Part shown: positions 24,936 through 33,294 of the stretch, piece by piece | How the letters are laid out: each line of letters begins with the position of its first letter | How positions within the stretch are numbered: position 1 is the first letter of the stretch | Source of the DNA: CATQHP01 sp965214915 | GTDB lineage: Bacteria > Acidobacteriota > Terriglobia > Bryobacterales > UBA6623 | DNA length: 64,000 nucleotides | Assembly: GCA_965214915.1 (NCBI GenBank) | Contig: CBDCCP010000003.1 | Span: 124,001 to 188,000, forward strand | Direction of reading: 5' to 3' | Program-made: the position numbers and the translations under genes | The notes under the pieces: model-generated | Told to the model about the DNA's origin: nothing | Seen by the model: the letters and a program-made list of their open reading frames with translations, nothing else | Databases searched by the model: none

Positions 24936-25937
24936 TCAGTAGCTCCAGCGCCACAGGGCCGCGCCGGCAGTAAAGCCCGCGCCTACGGCCGCCATCAGAA
25001 CGAGATCGCCCTTCTTGAGACGCCCGGATTCGATGGCGTCTTGCGTTGCCAGAGGGATGGTGCCGCCGGTGGTGTTGCCGAACCTGTCGATGTTGATGAC
25101 GGCTTTTTCGATCGGCAGTCCGAGGCGTTCGGCGACGGCGGTAATGATGCGTCGATTGGCTTGGTGCGGGATCAGCCAATCGACATCGTCGATGGTCAGG
25201 TCGTTTCTGGCGAGAAGCGTACTGCACAACTCCTGCATCTTGCTGACGGCGTAACGATAGACCTGGCGGCCGTCCTGGTGAACGAAGTGCAAGCGCTCGT
25301 CCACGGTTGCATGCGATGCGGGCCGCGCGCTGCCGCCGGCGGGCATGCAGAGATACGAACCGCCCGAGCCGTCGACTTCATGCATGAAATCGATGAGACC
25401 TTCTTCTCCATTTTCCGTTGGCTCGATGAGCAGAGCGCCTGCGCCGTCGCCGAAGAGCACGCAGGTTGCGCGGTCCTGGTAGTCGACGATGCGCGACATC
25501 GTGTCGGCGCCGATCACCAGCACGCGCTTGTGGTTGCCCGATACGATGAACTGCGACGCCGTAGTCAGACCGTACAACAGCCCCGAACAGGCGGCGACCA
25601 GATCGAAGCCCCAGGCGCCCTCGGCTCCGAGCTTGTCTTGCACCAGGCAGGCCGTCGACGGGAACAGCATGTCCGGGGTCACGGTGCAGACGATGATCGA
25701 CTCGATGTCCGCGGGCGCGAGTCCGCGCTGCTCGAGAGCTTTTTTCGCTGCTTCAGTAGCGAGGTCCGACGTGGCCGCCCCATCCTCGACGATGCGGCGT
25801 TCGCGGATGCCGGTGCGCGCCATGATCCAGTCGTTGGTCGTGTCGACCATCTTTTCCAGATCGTCGTTGGTCAAAGTCCGGGGCGGAACGTAGCAGCCCA
25901 CTGCGGTGATTTTGGCGCGGGGTTGGGTTGTCGGCAA
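24936..25937 (-). CDS. fabH: 3-oxoacyl-ACP synthase III
   Basis: Initiating condensing enzyme of type II fatty-acid synthesis, joining an acyl-CoA primer to malonyl-ACP. A TTG start at 25937, with GGAG nine bases upstream, gives 333 residues beginning MPTTQPRAKITAVGCYVPPR, the normal N-terminus; the open frame further upstream has no family similarity. The catalytic triad is C117 (AACSGL), H258 (PHQANRR) and N288 (FGNTTGGT). It is divergent from the amidohydrolase with 90 bp between. It is apart from any other fab genes, so a specialised role is possible. Confidence 0.93.
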   Translation of the reverse strand: MPTTQPRAKITAVGCYVPPRTLTNDDLEKMVDTTNDWIMARTGIRERRIVEDGAATSDLATEAAKKALEQRGLAPADIESIIVCTVTPDMLFPSTACLVQDKLGAEGAWGFDLVAACSGLLYGLTTASQFIVSGNHKRVLVIGADTMSRIVDYQDRATCVLFGDGAGALLIEPTENGEEGLIDFMHEVDGSGGSYLCMPAGGSARPASHATVDERLHFVHQDGRQVYRYAVSKMQELCSTLLARNDLTIDDVDWLIPHQANRRIITAVAERLGLPIEKAVINIDRFGNTTGGTIPLATQDAIESGRLKKGDLVLMAAVGAGFTAGAALWRWSY

Positions 25938-26010
25938 GTGTGACGGCTCCGCGCCCGAGCTCGCAAGAACCCGAGCGAAACTCCTATGATACTTCGGACA
26001 GTCTGCACGC

Positions 26011-26017
26011 AAGGAGG
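26011..26017 (+). promoter_or_regulatory. Ribosome-binding site AAGGAGG fixing the amidohydrolase start
   Basis: Strong Shine-Dalgarno sequence 10 bases before the ATG at 26028. It favours the start MWVPKWQRDAAKG over the in-frame ATG at 25986. Confidence 0.75.
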
Positions 26018-26027
26018 CGCCGGTCCC

Positions 26028-27536
26028 ATGTGGGTTCCAAAATGGCAAAGAGACGCGGCCAAGGGGGTCGATTCGCCGATCCCGACGCAGGTCGTTTCCA
26101 ACGAGGAAATCTGGCCGCGGCCGCAGAACGCGAAACAAGCCGCATGGGAGCGGCGCATCGGCGAGCTCGCCGAGAGCAACTCCCAAAAGATCGGCATGGA
26201 CAGGCGCGCCTTCATGCGCACCGGCATGGGCCTGGCGACTGCCTTTTGGGCTTCCAACGAGGTTTACGGACAACGCTACTGGGATGTCGACCGCGAGGAA
26301 ATGTTCGAGCCGGCGGCCAACGAAGAGAAACGGCCCGGGGGCGAATACTTCATCTTCGACGTGCAGACCCACTTTACAAACGGCGTCGGGCTGCGCTTCC
26401 GGGAATCGGAATTCATGCGCAACATGGGCTTCCGCTTAAGCGACGATCCGCAGGCGTACAGCTTCCGCACGTTCTTCAAAGAGATATTCCTCGATTCGGA
26501 GACCGACATGCTCGTGATCTCCGGGGTTCCGGGCCGCGAAAAAAATCTCGGCGGCGACGGCGCAGTGCTCGAGGGCGCGGACCGCGGCGGGGGAATCCTG
26601 CCCAGTTGGCTGATGGCGCAGCGCCGGGACGACATCAATGCGATCGCCGGCGGCCGGCGGGCGCTGGCGCAAAGCAATTGCGCGCCGAATCACTATTGGG
26701 ACCGGGTTACGAACAAGCAGGACAAGGTCGCCTTGAAAGAGCAGATGGCCCGCGAGGTCGAGCAGTACAAGACGTGCTCCTGGAAGCTTTACTGCCATTT
26801 CGACCCGGCGCGCTCGGGCAACGGCTTTCAGTTGGACGACAGCGCAACGGCTTACTTCTACGAAGTCGCCCGCGAGCTGGGGCAAAAAACGATCAGCGTC
26901 CACAAGGGCTATGCCTCGCAGTCGCTGCGGTTCGGGCATTTGGCGAACCCGAAAGATGTCGAGCGAGCGGCGCTCGACAATCCCGATCTGACTTTTGTGG
27001 TTTATCACTCGGCCTTGAAGCACGGCCCTACGGAGCCGCAGTTCGAAGAACCGGGTTTCTTCGACCCTACTACCGGGGACTTCGCTTGGCATAACGTTCT
27101 GATGGACATCAAGAAACGCAATCCGCAAATCGACAATGTGTTCTGCGAGATCGGCAGCGCCTTCGGAACCTTGGCCATCGTTCATCCGCTGATGGCCATG
27201 CATCTGATGGGCAAGAACATCGCGCACTACGGCGTCGAGAAGGTTCTGTGGGGGACGGATTGCCTTTGGTGGGGCTCGCCGCAATGGTGCATCGATGCAT
27301 TCAAGCGGTTTCAGATCAGCGACGAGCTTTGCGAAAAATTCGGGTATGCGAAGCTGACCAAGGAAGACAAGGCCAAGATTTTCGGATTGAACGCGGCCGG
27401 GTTATACGCAGTCGATCCGACGGCAGCGCGAAAAGCGATCGAGAGCGATGCTCTGGCCAAGATCAAGACGGCCTACCGGATGGAGAACCTGCAGCCCGAC
27501 AACGCAGCGCACGGATGGGTTCGAGCGGAAGGCTGA
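26028..27536 (+). CDS. Amidohydrolase (amidohydrolase_2 family) with internal twin-arginine-like segment
   Basis: Metal-dependent hydrolase-fold protein of 502 residues. The barrel shows FDVQTHFT, a central HKGYASQS, VVYHSALKHGP and LWGTDCLWWGSPQW, which fit the His/Asp metal-site order of the amidohydrolase_2 (decarboxylase/hydrolase) family. About 55 residues precede a segment DRRAFMRTGMGLATAFWAS that looks like a TAT signal but is internal. Either the protein is cytosolic, or the true translation start is the ATG before DRRAF. The strong ribosome-binding site supports the long form. Substrate not identifiable from context. Confidence 0.8.
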   Translation: MWVPKWQRDAAKGVDSPIPTQVVSNEEIWPRPQNAKQAAWERRIGELAESNSQKIGMDRRAFMRTGMGLATAFWASNEVYGQRYWDVDREEMFEPAANEEKRPGGEYFIFDVQTHFTNGVGLRFRESEFMRNMGFRLSDDPQAYSFRTFFKEIFLDSETDMLVISGVPGREKNLGGDGAVLEGADRGGGILPSWLMAQRRDDINAIAGGRRALAQSNCAPNHYWDRVTNKQDKVALKEQMAREVEQYKTCSWKLYCHFDPARSGNGFQLDDSATAYFYEVARELGQKTISVHKGYASQSLRFGHLANPKDVERAALDNPDLTFVVYHSALKHGPTEPQFEEPGFFDPTTGDFAWHNVLMDIKKRNPQIDNVFCEIGSAFGTLAIVHPLMAMHLMGKNIAHYGVEKVLWGTDCLWWGSPQWCIDAFKRFQISDELCEKFGYAKLTKEDKAKIFGLNAAGLYAVDPTAARKAIESDALAKIKTAYRMENLQPDNAAHGWVRAEG

Positions 27537-27567
27537 CGCCCGCGCCGGCTGTTCCATCCGCGGTTGG

Positions 27568-27807
27568 CTAACGGGCGCCGGGCGGTCCGATTTTCCCCAG
27601 CACCTCGTCGAAAAGAGCCTGTTTCCTGCTGTCGGGCTTCTTTTTGCCCATCTTGGCGCGACGATATTTATGCGTCGTATAGCATGTGCGGCATTCGGTT
27701 CGGGCGGGCTCGCCGTCGACGATCGAGACGATGAAATGATTGAGGACGGCCTTGCACCTGGTGCAGTAGTCGTCGATGATGCCGCCCAGCCGCGGTTCTT
27801 CCGCCAT
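27568..27807 (-). CDS. 79-residue zinc-ribbon protein
   Basis: Small soluble protein starting MAEEPRLGGIIDDYCTRC. Two CxxC pairs (CTRC and CRTC, about 25 residues apart) frame a conserved-looking ..NHFIVSIVDGEPARTE.. strand pair, then a basic tail (THKYRRAKMGKKKPDSRKQ). This is the pattern of a zinc-ribbon nucleic-acid-associated protein. It starts 8 bp after the PQQ-propeller gene on the same strand, so it is likely in that operon. No function can be assigned beyond metal binding. Confidence 0.75.
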   Translation of the reverse strand: MAEEPRLGGIIDDYCTRCKAVLNHFIVSIVDGEPARTECRTCYTTHKYRRAKMGKKKPDSRKQALFDEVLGKIGPPGAR

Positions 27808-27815
27808 AGCCGCCT

Positions 27816-29231
27816 TTACTTCTCTGCAATGCAGTATAGGTGATCCGCCGTCCGCAGATAGAGCCGGTCGCCGACCGCCGCGGGACTGGCCAACGTATGG
27901 CTTTCGAGGCGGTTGACCGCCAGGATTGCGTACTCGCCGCCCGCTGCGACGACCGTCGTCGCGCCTTCTTCGTTCACCGCGTAGATCTTGCCGTCCGCCA
28001 GCAGCGGCGAGGAGCTGTAGGTGCCGGGCTCCAGGCGCATGGGATCGATGACGGTCTCTCCGGTTTTGGCGTCGAGCACGATGAGGATGCCGTTGTCTTT
28101 GATGACGTAGATGTTTTTGCCGTCCGTCGTGGGGGTCGGGACATCGGCTCCGAGTCTGTTCTCCCAGACTCTGGCCGTGTCGGTGATCCAACCCTCGCCG
28201 CCGGCCTTGAAGGCGATAAAGGGGTTGCCGCGGGTACTGGTGGTATAGACGGTATCGCCGATGTTGATAGAGGATGCGATCGTGCGGTAGGCGCGCTGCC
28301 GGCCGGGATTGAAACCGCCCATGCGCCAGAGCTCGCGGCCGCTGCCGAGGTCGTGGCCGGTAACGTAGTCGCCGCCTGAAACGACGAGTTGCTCCTTACC
28401 CTTGACGCGCACGACGATCGGAGTCGAGTAATCGTCGGGCGATTCGAAATCGGCGTCGGTGGGCCGATCGACTTTCCAAACGGTCTTGCCGGTTTTGGGG
28501 TCGACCGCGAAAACATACGAAGGGTCGTCGGTCTTCATGCCGTGCAGGACCTGGATATAAAGCCTGCCGCGGTGCAGCAGCGGAGTCGAAGCATAGCCGT
28601 GGTTGAGACCGAAGGCGCCGTACTCTTCGGGAATGTTGCGCTCCCAATACTTTTCGCCTGCAAAGTCGTAACAGGAGAGCGTGCCGGAGCCGGTCATCGT
28701 CCAGACATAACGTCCGTCGGTTACCGGCGACGGGGACGACAAGTTTTGCTTGCGGTAAATCCGATTGCCTCCGCCAATGACCTTGCGCCACTTGACCGTT
28801 CCGTCGGCGCGGTTGACGGCCAAGAGGAAGATATCGGTTCTGCCGCCGGCCGTTGGCGCGGGCCGCCGCGCGCCTCCCGGGAAGCCGCCCGCCTTCTTTC
28901 TGGCGGCTCCGCCCGGGCCGCCGGGACCGCGGCCGCGGCCTCCTCGGGGCCGGCCGTAGCTTTGCGGCGAGTTGAATCCTTCCTCGGGCGAGGTGATGAA
29001 GATCGTATCGCCCCAAATAATAGGGGTGGCGGCGCCCCAGCTAGGGAGCGCCGTCTTCCACACGACGTTCTTCTCGGTATCCCACTCCACGGGCAAATTT
29101 TTTGCGGAAGGGTTCGCGCCGTTGAGCAGCGGGCCGCGCCATTGAGGCCAATTCGATCCCGGGTCGGCGCCCTGCGCAGCGAACGCGGCAACGAGCAACG
29201 AGAGACTGACGAAGGAGGCATTAAGCTTCAT
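27816..29231 (-). CDS. Secreted PQQ/BamB-like beta-propeller protein
   Basis: Periplasmic propeller protein of about 471 residues with an N-terminal signal peptide (KLNASFVSLSLLVAAFAAQGA). It has the WPQWRGP opening seen in many PQQ-like repeat proteins and several repeats ending in DxxTGxxxW (DPKTGKTVWKV, AVNRADGTVKWRK). A glycine/arginine-rich low-complexity insertion (RPRGGRGRGPGGPGG) interrupts the first third. The true BamB family role is outer-membrane protein assembly, but this subgroup has no proven role. The ATG at 29231 is chosen; a GTG at 29243 adds four residues. Confidence 0.8.
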   Translation of the reverse strand: MKLNASFVSLSLLVAAFAAQGADPGSNWPQWRGPLLNGANPSAKNLPVEWDTEKNVVWKTALPSWGAATPIIWGDTIFITSPEEGFNSPQSYGRPRGGRGRGPGGPGGAARKKAGGFPGGARRPAPTAGGRTDIFLLAVNRADGTVKWRKVIGGGNRIYRKQNLSSPSPVTDGRYVWTMTGSGTLSCYDFAGEKYWERNIPEEYGAFGLNHGYASTPLLHRGRLYIQVLHGMKTDDPSYVFAVDPKTGKTVWKVDRPTDADFESPDDYSTPIVVRVKGKEQLVVSGGDYVTGHDLGSGRELWRMGGFNPGRQRAYRTIASSINIGDTVYTTSTRGNPFIAFKAGGEGWITDTARVWENRLGADVPTPTTDGKNIYVIKDNGILIVLDAKTGETVIDPMRLEPGTYSSSPLLADGKIYAVNEEGATTVVAAGGEYAILAVNRLESHTLASPAAVGDRLYLRTADHLYCIAEK

Positions 29232-29448
29232 GACGTTCTTCACACACGCAGACTACTCATACTCTAGCCGACGGAGAGTCGAGCTTCGCGCCCTTTCACG
29301 CGCCGGTTTCAGATCCTCGTTGAAACAGGCGCTAAAGGACGGCGACGGGTTACGTTTTGCGGCTTGTGGGACTGCCCGGCAGGCCGGGACCGGCATTGCG
29401 CGGCGAAGTTGTGGCTAGATAAAGGGAGGAAAGAAGGCCGATTGTTCC

Positions 29449-30711
29449 GTGCAGAAGCTAACCATTGAAGGGGGCCGGCGTCTCTCGGGCGCCATTCCGA
29501 TCAGCGGCGCCAAAAATGCGGCGCTGCCGGCGCTGGCGGCGGCTTTGCTCACGGATGAGCCGGTTCGGCTGACAAGAATTCCGGGCGTGGTGGATATCCG
29601 CACCATGGCGCGGCTGCTCCAAAGCATCGGCGCCGACGTGCAGGCCGCCGGCAACGCATACACGATCCGCGCCGCCGGCGCTCTGACTCCGCAAGCGCCG
29701 TACGCTCTGGTCAAGACAATGCGCGCCTCGAGCCTGGTGCTCGGGCCGCTCGCCGCGCGCTGCGGCCGGGCGCGCGTTTCCTTGCCGGGCGGCTGCGCGA
29801 TCGGGGCGCGTCCCATCGACCTGCATCTGGCCGGCCTGGAAAAATTGGGAGCAACCATCCGGCAAGACCGCGGTTATATCGAAGCGAAGGCGCCCCGCGG
29901 CGGTCTGGTCGGCGGGCATATCCATTTCAAGCGGGTTACCGTCACGGGGACCGAGGACTTGTTGATGGCGGCAGTGCTGGCGAACGGCGAGACGGTGCTG
30001 GAAAACGCCGCCCGCGAGCCCGAGGTCGTCGATCTCGCCGGCCTGCTCGCCAAAATGGGCGCGAAGATCGAAGGCGCCGGAACCGGAACCATTCGCGTGC
30101 AGGGCGTCGACCGCCTCGGCGGCGCCGCGCACGGCATCATTCCCGACCGCATCGAAACCGGCACCTTTCTGGTTGCCGGAGCGTTGCTGGGGGATGAGTT
30201 GCGCTTGCAGGGCGTGAACCGCGCGCATCTCCAGGCTCTGATCGGAAAACTGGAGCAGGCCGGCTGCGCAATTTCCGCCCCTGACGATTCCACGCTCGTC
30301 GTGCGCGGCGGCGCGGACCTGCGCGCCGTCGATGTCACGACACGGGAACACCCCGGCTTCCCTACCGACATGCAAGCCCAGTTCATGGCCTTGATGACGC
30401 AGGCGACCGGGGAATCGAACATCGTCGAAACCATCTTCGAAAACCGTTTCATGCATGCTTCCGAGTTGCAGCGCATGGGGGCGGACATCGCTGTCGGGGG
30501 CAACCGCGCGCTGGTCCGCGGCAAGACGCGCCTGACCGGCGCGGACGTGATGGCCTCGGATCTGCGCGCCAGCGCCTGCCTGGTTCTTGCCGGACTCGCA
30601 GCCGAAGGCGCTACCAGGATTCACCGCATCTACCACCTGCAGCGCGGGTACGAGCGTCTGGCGGAAAAACTTGCGGCGGCGGGTGCGGCGCTGGAGCTAA
30701 GCGAGGAATGA
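29449..30711 (+). CDS. murA: UDP-N-acetylglucosamine 1-carboxyvinyltransferase
   Basis: First committed enzyme of peptidoglycan synthesis, adding enolpyruvate from PEP to UDP-GlcNAc. The 420 residues match the usual length. A GTG start follows AAGAAGG. It has K22 in the SGAKNAA motif, the catalytic and fosfomycin-reactive C116 in LPGGCAIGARPID, the FPTDMQAQFMAL block and a C-terminal LRASACLVLAGLAAEG. It overlaps the end of the convergent NifU-like gene by 15 bp. The 205 bp upstream contain no gene. Confidence 0.96.
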   Translation: MQKLTIEGGRRLSGAIPISGAKNAALPALAAALLTDEPVRLTRIPGVVDIRTMARLLQSIGADVQAAGNAYTIRAAGALTPQAPYALVKTMRASSLVLGPLAARCGRARVSLPGGCAIGARPIDLHLAGLEKLGATIRQDRGYIEAKAPRGGLVGGHIHFKRVTVTGTEDLLMAAVLANGETVLENAAREPEVVDLAGLLAKMGAKIEGAGTGTIRVQGVDRLGGAAHGIIPDRIETGTFLVAGALLGDELRLQGVNRAHLQALIGKLEQAGCAISAPDDSTLVVRGGADLRAVDVTTREHPGFPTDMQAQFMALMTQATGESNIVETIFENRFMHASELQRMGADIAVGGNRALVRGKTRLTGADVMASDLRASACLVLAGLAAEGATRIHRIYHLQRGYERLAEKLAAAGAALELSEE

Positions 30712-31071
30712 CGAACCGCCAAGCTTGGCTTGCAAGGCCCGCACACCGTCCTCGGCGAGCCGCGCGGCGTGTTTCGATTCGTTGGGCAGGCCGTCGAGAG
30801 CCGCTTCGACGGCGGCGGCGTCGACCGCCGACAGCGAACCGGCCGCGGCGCCTTGCAGCAACTCGGTCAGCGCCGAGCCGGCGGCTATGGAGGCCGTGCA
30901 GCCGCGCGTCTTGTAGCGGACGGCAACGATGCGCCCGTTCTCGACGCGGGCGGCAAGCGTAAGAATATCGCCGCACACCGGATTCTCGACGCGAACCTCA
31001 ACCGCGGGCGGCGGCAAGCCGCCGGCATTGCGCGGGTTCTGGAAGTGATCGAGCAGCCGCGCGCTGTACAC
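30697..31071 (-). CDS. NifU/IscU-like Fe-S scaffold protein lacking the third cysteine
   Basis: Scaffold-type protein of 124 residues, start GTG at 31071. It has two of the three cluster ligands, C33 in NPVCGD and C58 in RGCTASIAAGSALTEL. Where IscU and SufU have Cys near residue 102 (HCSxLAEDA), this protein reads KHAARLAEDG. It could hold a labile cluster with another ligand, or act as a sulfur or iron carrier. It is encoded about 10 kb from the suf operon and starts 3 bp after a membrane-anchored hypothetical gene, implying co-transcription. Confidence 0.85.
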   Translation of the reverse strand: MYSARLLDHFQNPRNAGGLPPPAVEVRVENPVCGDILTLAARVENGRIVAVRYKTRGCTASIAAGSALTELLQGAAAGSLSAVDAAAVEAALDGLPNESKHAARLAEDGVRALQAKLGGSSFLA

Positions 31072-31074
31072 GGG

Positions 31075-31566
31075 TTACTCGCTGACCTGCCGCAAGGTGG
31101 TCTTGCGGTTGCGGAAATCAACCGTGTGAAAAATCAATTCCTTGCGCATGTCGAGCTCGTGCTTGGGCATGGCGAAGCGGGCGGCGATGAGCGCGCGGAC
31201 GCTCTCCCCGGGCGGGATCTCCTGTCGATCGACCATCGGCTCGTCTTTCATGCCGCCGAGCGCCGGATAGTACCGGAACAACTGCTGGATGTCGAAGACG
31301 CTGATGATCTTTCCCGCCAGGCGATTGCCTTTCGCATCGACGACTTCCATTTCCCGGCGTCCGATCGAGACGTCGTAGTTCGAGCTGTTGACCGCCTGGA
31401 TATTGATGATCGCGACGGAGTTGGTCTTGTCCATGCCCAGCGTCCTGACCTCCGTAATTTCGCCGCTCAGGGCCGGCGTGGCGCCGGAGTTGTAGAAGAC
31501 GATTCCGCCCGCCACGACCGCCGCGCCGAGCAGCCCCCCGAATACTTTTGGCCGGTTCAGATGCAT
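31075..31566 (-). CDS. Hypothetical membrane-anchored protein
   Basis: 163 residues with an N-terminal hydrophobic anchor (VFGGLLGAAVVAGGIVFY, about residues 8-25) and a probable periplasmic beta-rich domain. That domain has alternating hydrophobic strands (VAIINIQAVNSSNYDVSIG, KIISVFDIQQLFRYYPALGG) and ends FRNRKTTLRQVSE. No known family is recognised. It precedes the NifU-like gene by 3 bp and may share its transcript. It is divergent from gatB, with about 197 bp between. Confidence 0.7.
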   Translation of the reverse strand: MHLNRPKVFGGLLGAAVVAGGIVFYNSGATPALSGEITEVRTLGMDKTNSVAIINIQAVNSSNYDVSIGRREMEVVDAKGNRLAGKIISVFDIQQLFRYYPALGGMKDEPMVDRQEIPPGESVRALIAARFAMPKHELDMRKELIFHTVDFRNRKTTLRQVSE

Positions 31567-31763
31567 GGACGGCTGCGCCGGCAGCGCGCGCCGCGTTGCT
31601 ATCGCCCCAGACGCGCTCAGCCGCCCTCCAGTATACAGCTATGCAGCGAAAGCCTCAGCGGAAGATCAGGGCGTCCTGTCCAACGTAACTTTCGACCGGC
31701 GTTCGGTCGGAAAGCCGCTGATATAATTCGAGTTTCAGGCCCGGCCGGGCCGCGCGCAATCTC

Positions 31764-33245
31764 ATGGCTATCTTCGACGCCGGTCTTGCCGACGCGGCAA
31801 CCATCGCCAAGTACGAGCCGGTTATCGGGCTCGAGGTCCACGTCCAACTCAAGACGAACACGAAGATTTTTTCGGCGAGCTCGCACGAGTTCGGCAACGC
31901 GCCGAACACGCAGACCGATCCGGTAGTGCTGGGGCTGCCGGGCGCTCTGCCCGTGCTGAACCGCAAGGCGGTCGCGCTGGCGGTGCGGGCCTCGCTGGCG
32001 CTCCATTGCAAGGTCAACCGCTATTCGCAGTTTGCGCGCAAGAACTACTTCTACCCGGACCTGCCGAAGGGCTATCAGATTTCACAGTACGACAAGCCCC
32101 TGGCGGAACGCGGTTGGCTGGACACCGAGGCGAACGGGACGAGCAAGCGGATCGGCATCACCCGCCTGCACATGGAGGAAGACGCCGGCAAGACGATTCA
32201 CGACGGCTTCAGCGATTCGCACCGCTACAGTTACGTCGATCTCAATCGGGCCGGCGCGCCGTTGTGCGAGATCGTCAGCGAGCCGGATATTCGCAGCTCC
32301 GAAGAGGCGGTCGCTTACCTGAACGAGCTCAAGCTCATCGTGCAATTTTCCGGCGCCTCCGATTGCGACATGGAAAAAGGCCAGCTTCGCTGTGACGCCA
32401 ACGTTTCCGTGCGGCCGCGGGGGCAAAAAGAATTCGGAACCCGCTGCGAGATCAAGAACGTCAATTCGTTCCGTTACGTCAAACAAGCGATCGAATACGA
32501 GATCGCGCGGCAGGCGGCGTTGGTCGAAGCGGGCGGAACCGTGGTTCAGGAAACGCGCCTGTTCAATACCGCGACCGGGGCGACCGCCGGCATGCGCGGC
32601 AAGGAGGAAGCGCACGACTACCGCTATTTCCCCGAGCCCGACCTCCCGCCGCTGATCGTCTCGGACGCATGGCAGGCGGAAATCCGCAGCGCCATGCCCG
32701 AGTTGCCGCCCGCGAAGCGCCGGCGGTTTGTCGAAGAATACGGGCTTTCCGAGTACGACGCGCGGGTGTTGACGCTCACCCAAGCCGCGGCGAACTACTT
32801 CGAGGCGGCGGCCAAAAAGTCGGGTCGGCCGAAAACCGCGGCAAACTGGGTGCAAGGCGAGTTGATGGGCGCGCTCAACGCGGCGGGCAAGAGCATCGAA
32901 GATTCGCCGATCGCCGCCGAGGAGCTGGCGGCCCTGATAAAACTCATCCACGACGGCTCGCTCTCGGGCAAGTTGGCGAAAGAGGTCTTCGCCAAGATGT
33001 TCGCGAGCGGAAAAACCGCGGTGGAGATCGTCACCGCCGAAGGCTTGAAGCAGATCAGCGACACCGGGGAGTTGGAAGCAATCATCGCCGATCTGCTGGC
33101 AAAATCCCCGAAGCAGGTTGCGCAGTACCGCGGCGGAAAGACCGGCGTGATCGGTTTTTTCGTCGGCGGAGTGATGCGCGCTACGCGCGGGCAAGCGAAC
33201 CCGAAGCTGGTCAATGAGTTGCTCCGAAAAGCGCTCGACGGATAG
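31764..33245 (+). CDS. gatB: Asp-tRNA(Asn)/Glu-tRNA(Gln) amidotransferase subunit B
   Basis: Subunit of the GatCAB amidotransferase that turns misacylated Glu-tRNA(Gln) and Asp-tRNA(Asn) into correct forms. The 493 residues show the PVIGLEVHVQLKTNTKIFS opening, QFARKNYFYPDLPKGYQISQYD, LHMEEDAGK, and DYRYFPEPDLPP motifs, followed by a C-terminal GatB/YqeY tRNA-binding domain. GatA and GatC are not nearby. It is followed by the GH32 gene 49 bp later on the same strand. Confidence 0.97.
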   Translation: MAIFDAGLADAATIAKYEPVIGLEVHVQLKTNTKIFSASSHEFGNAPNTQTDPVVLGLPGALPVLNRKAVALAVRASLALHCKVNRYSQFARKNYFYPDLPKGYQISQYDKPLAERGWLDTEANGTSKRIGITRLHMEEDAGKTIHDGFSDSHRYSYVDLNRAGAPLCEIVSEPDIRSSEEAVAYLNELKLIVQFSGASDCDMEKGQLRCDANVSVRPRGQKEFGTRCEIKNVNSFRYVKQAIEYEIARQAALVEAGGTVVQETRLFNTATGATAGMRGKEEAHDYRYFPEPDLPPLIVSDAWQAEIRSAMPELPPAKRRRFVEEYGLSEYDARVLTLTQAAANYFEAAAKKSGRPKTAANWVQGELMGALNAAGKSIEDSPIAAEELAALIKLIHDGSLSGKLAKEVFAKMFASGKTAVEIVTAEGLKQISDTGELEAIIADLLAKSPKQVAQYRGGKTGVIGFFVGGVMRATRGQANPKLVNELLRKALDG

Positions 33246-33294
33246 CCCTGCGGCGCGGCGAATCGAAGCCCGAAGACGCGCTAAGCTGGTTTCC

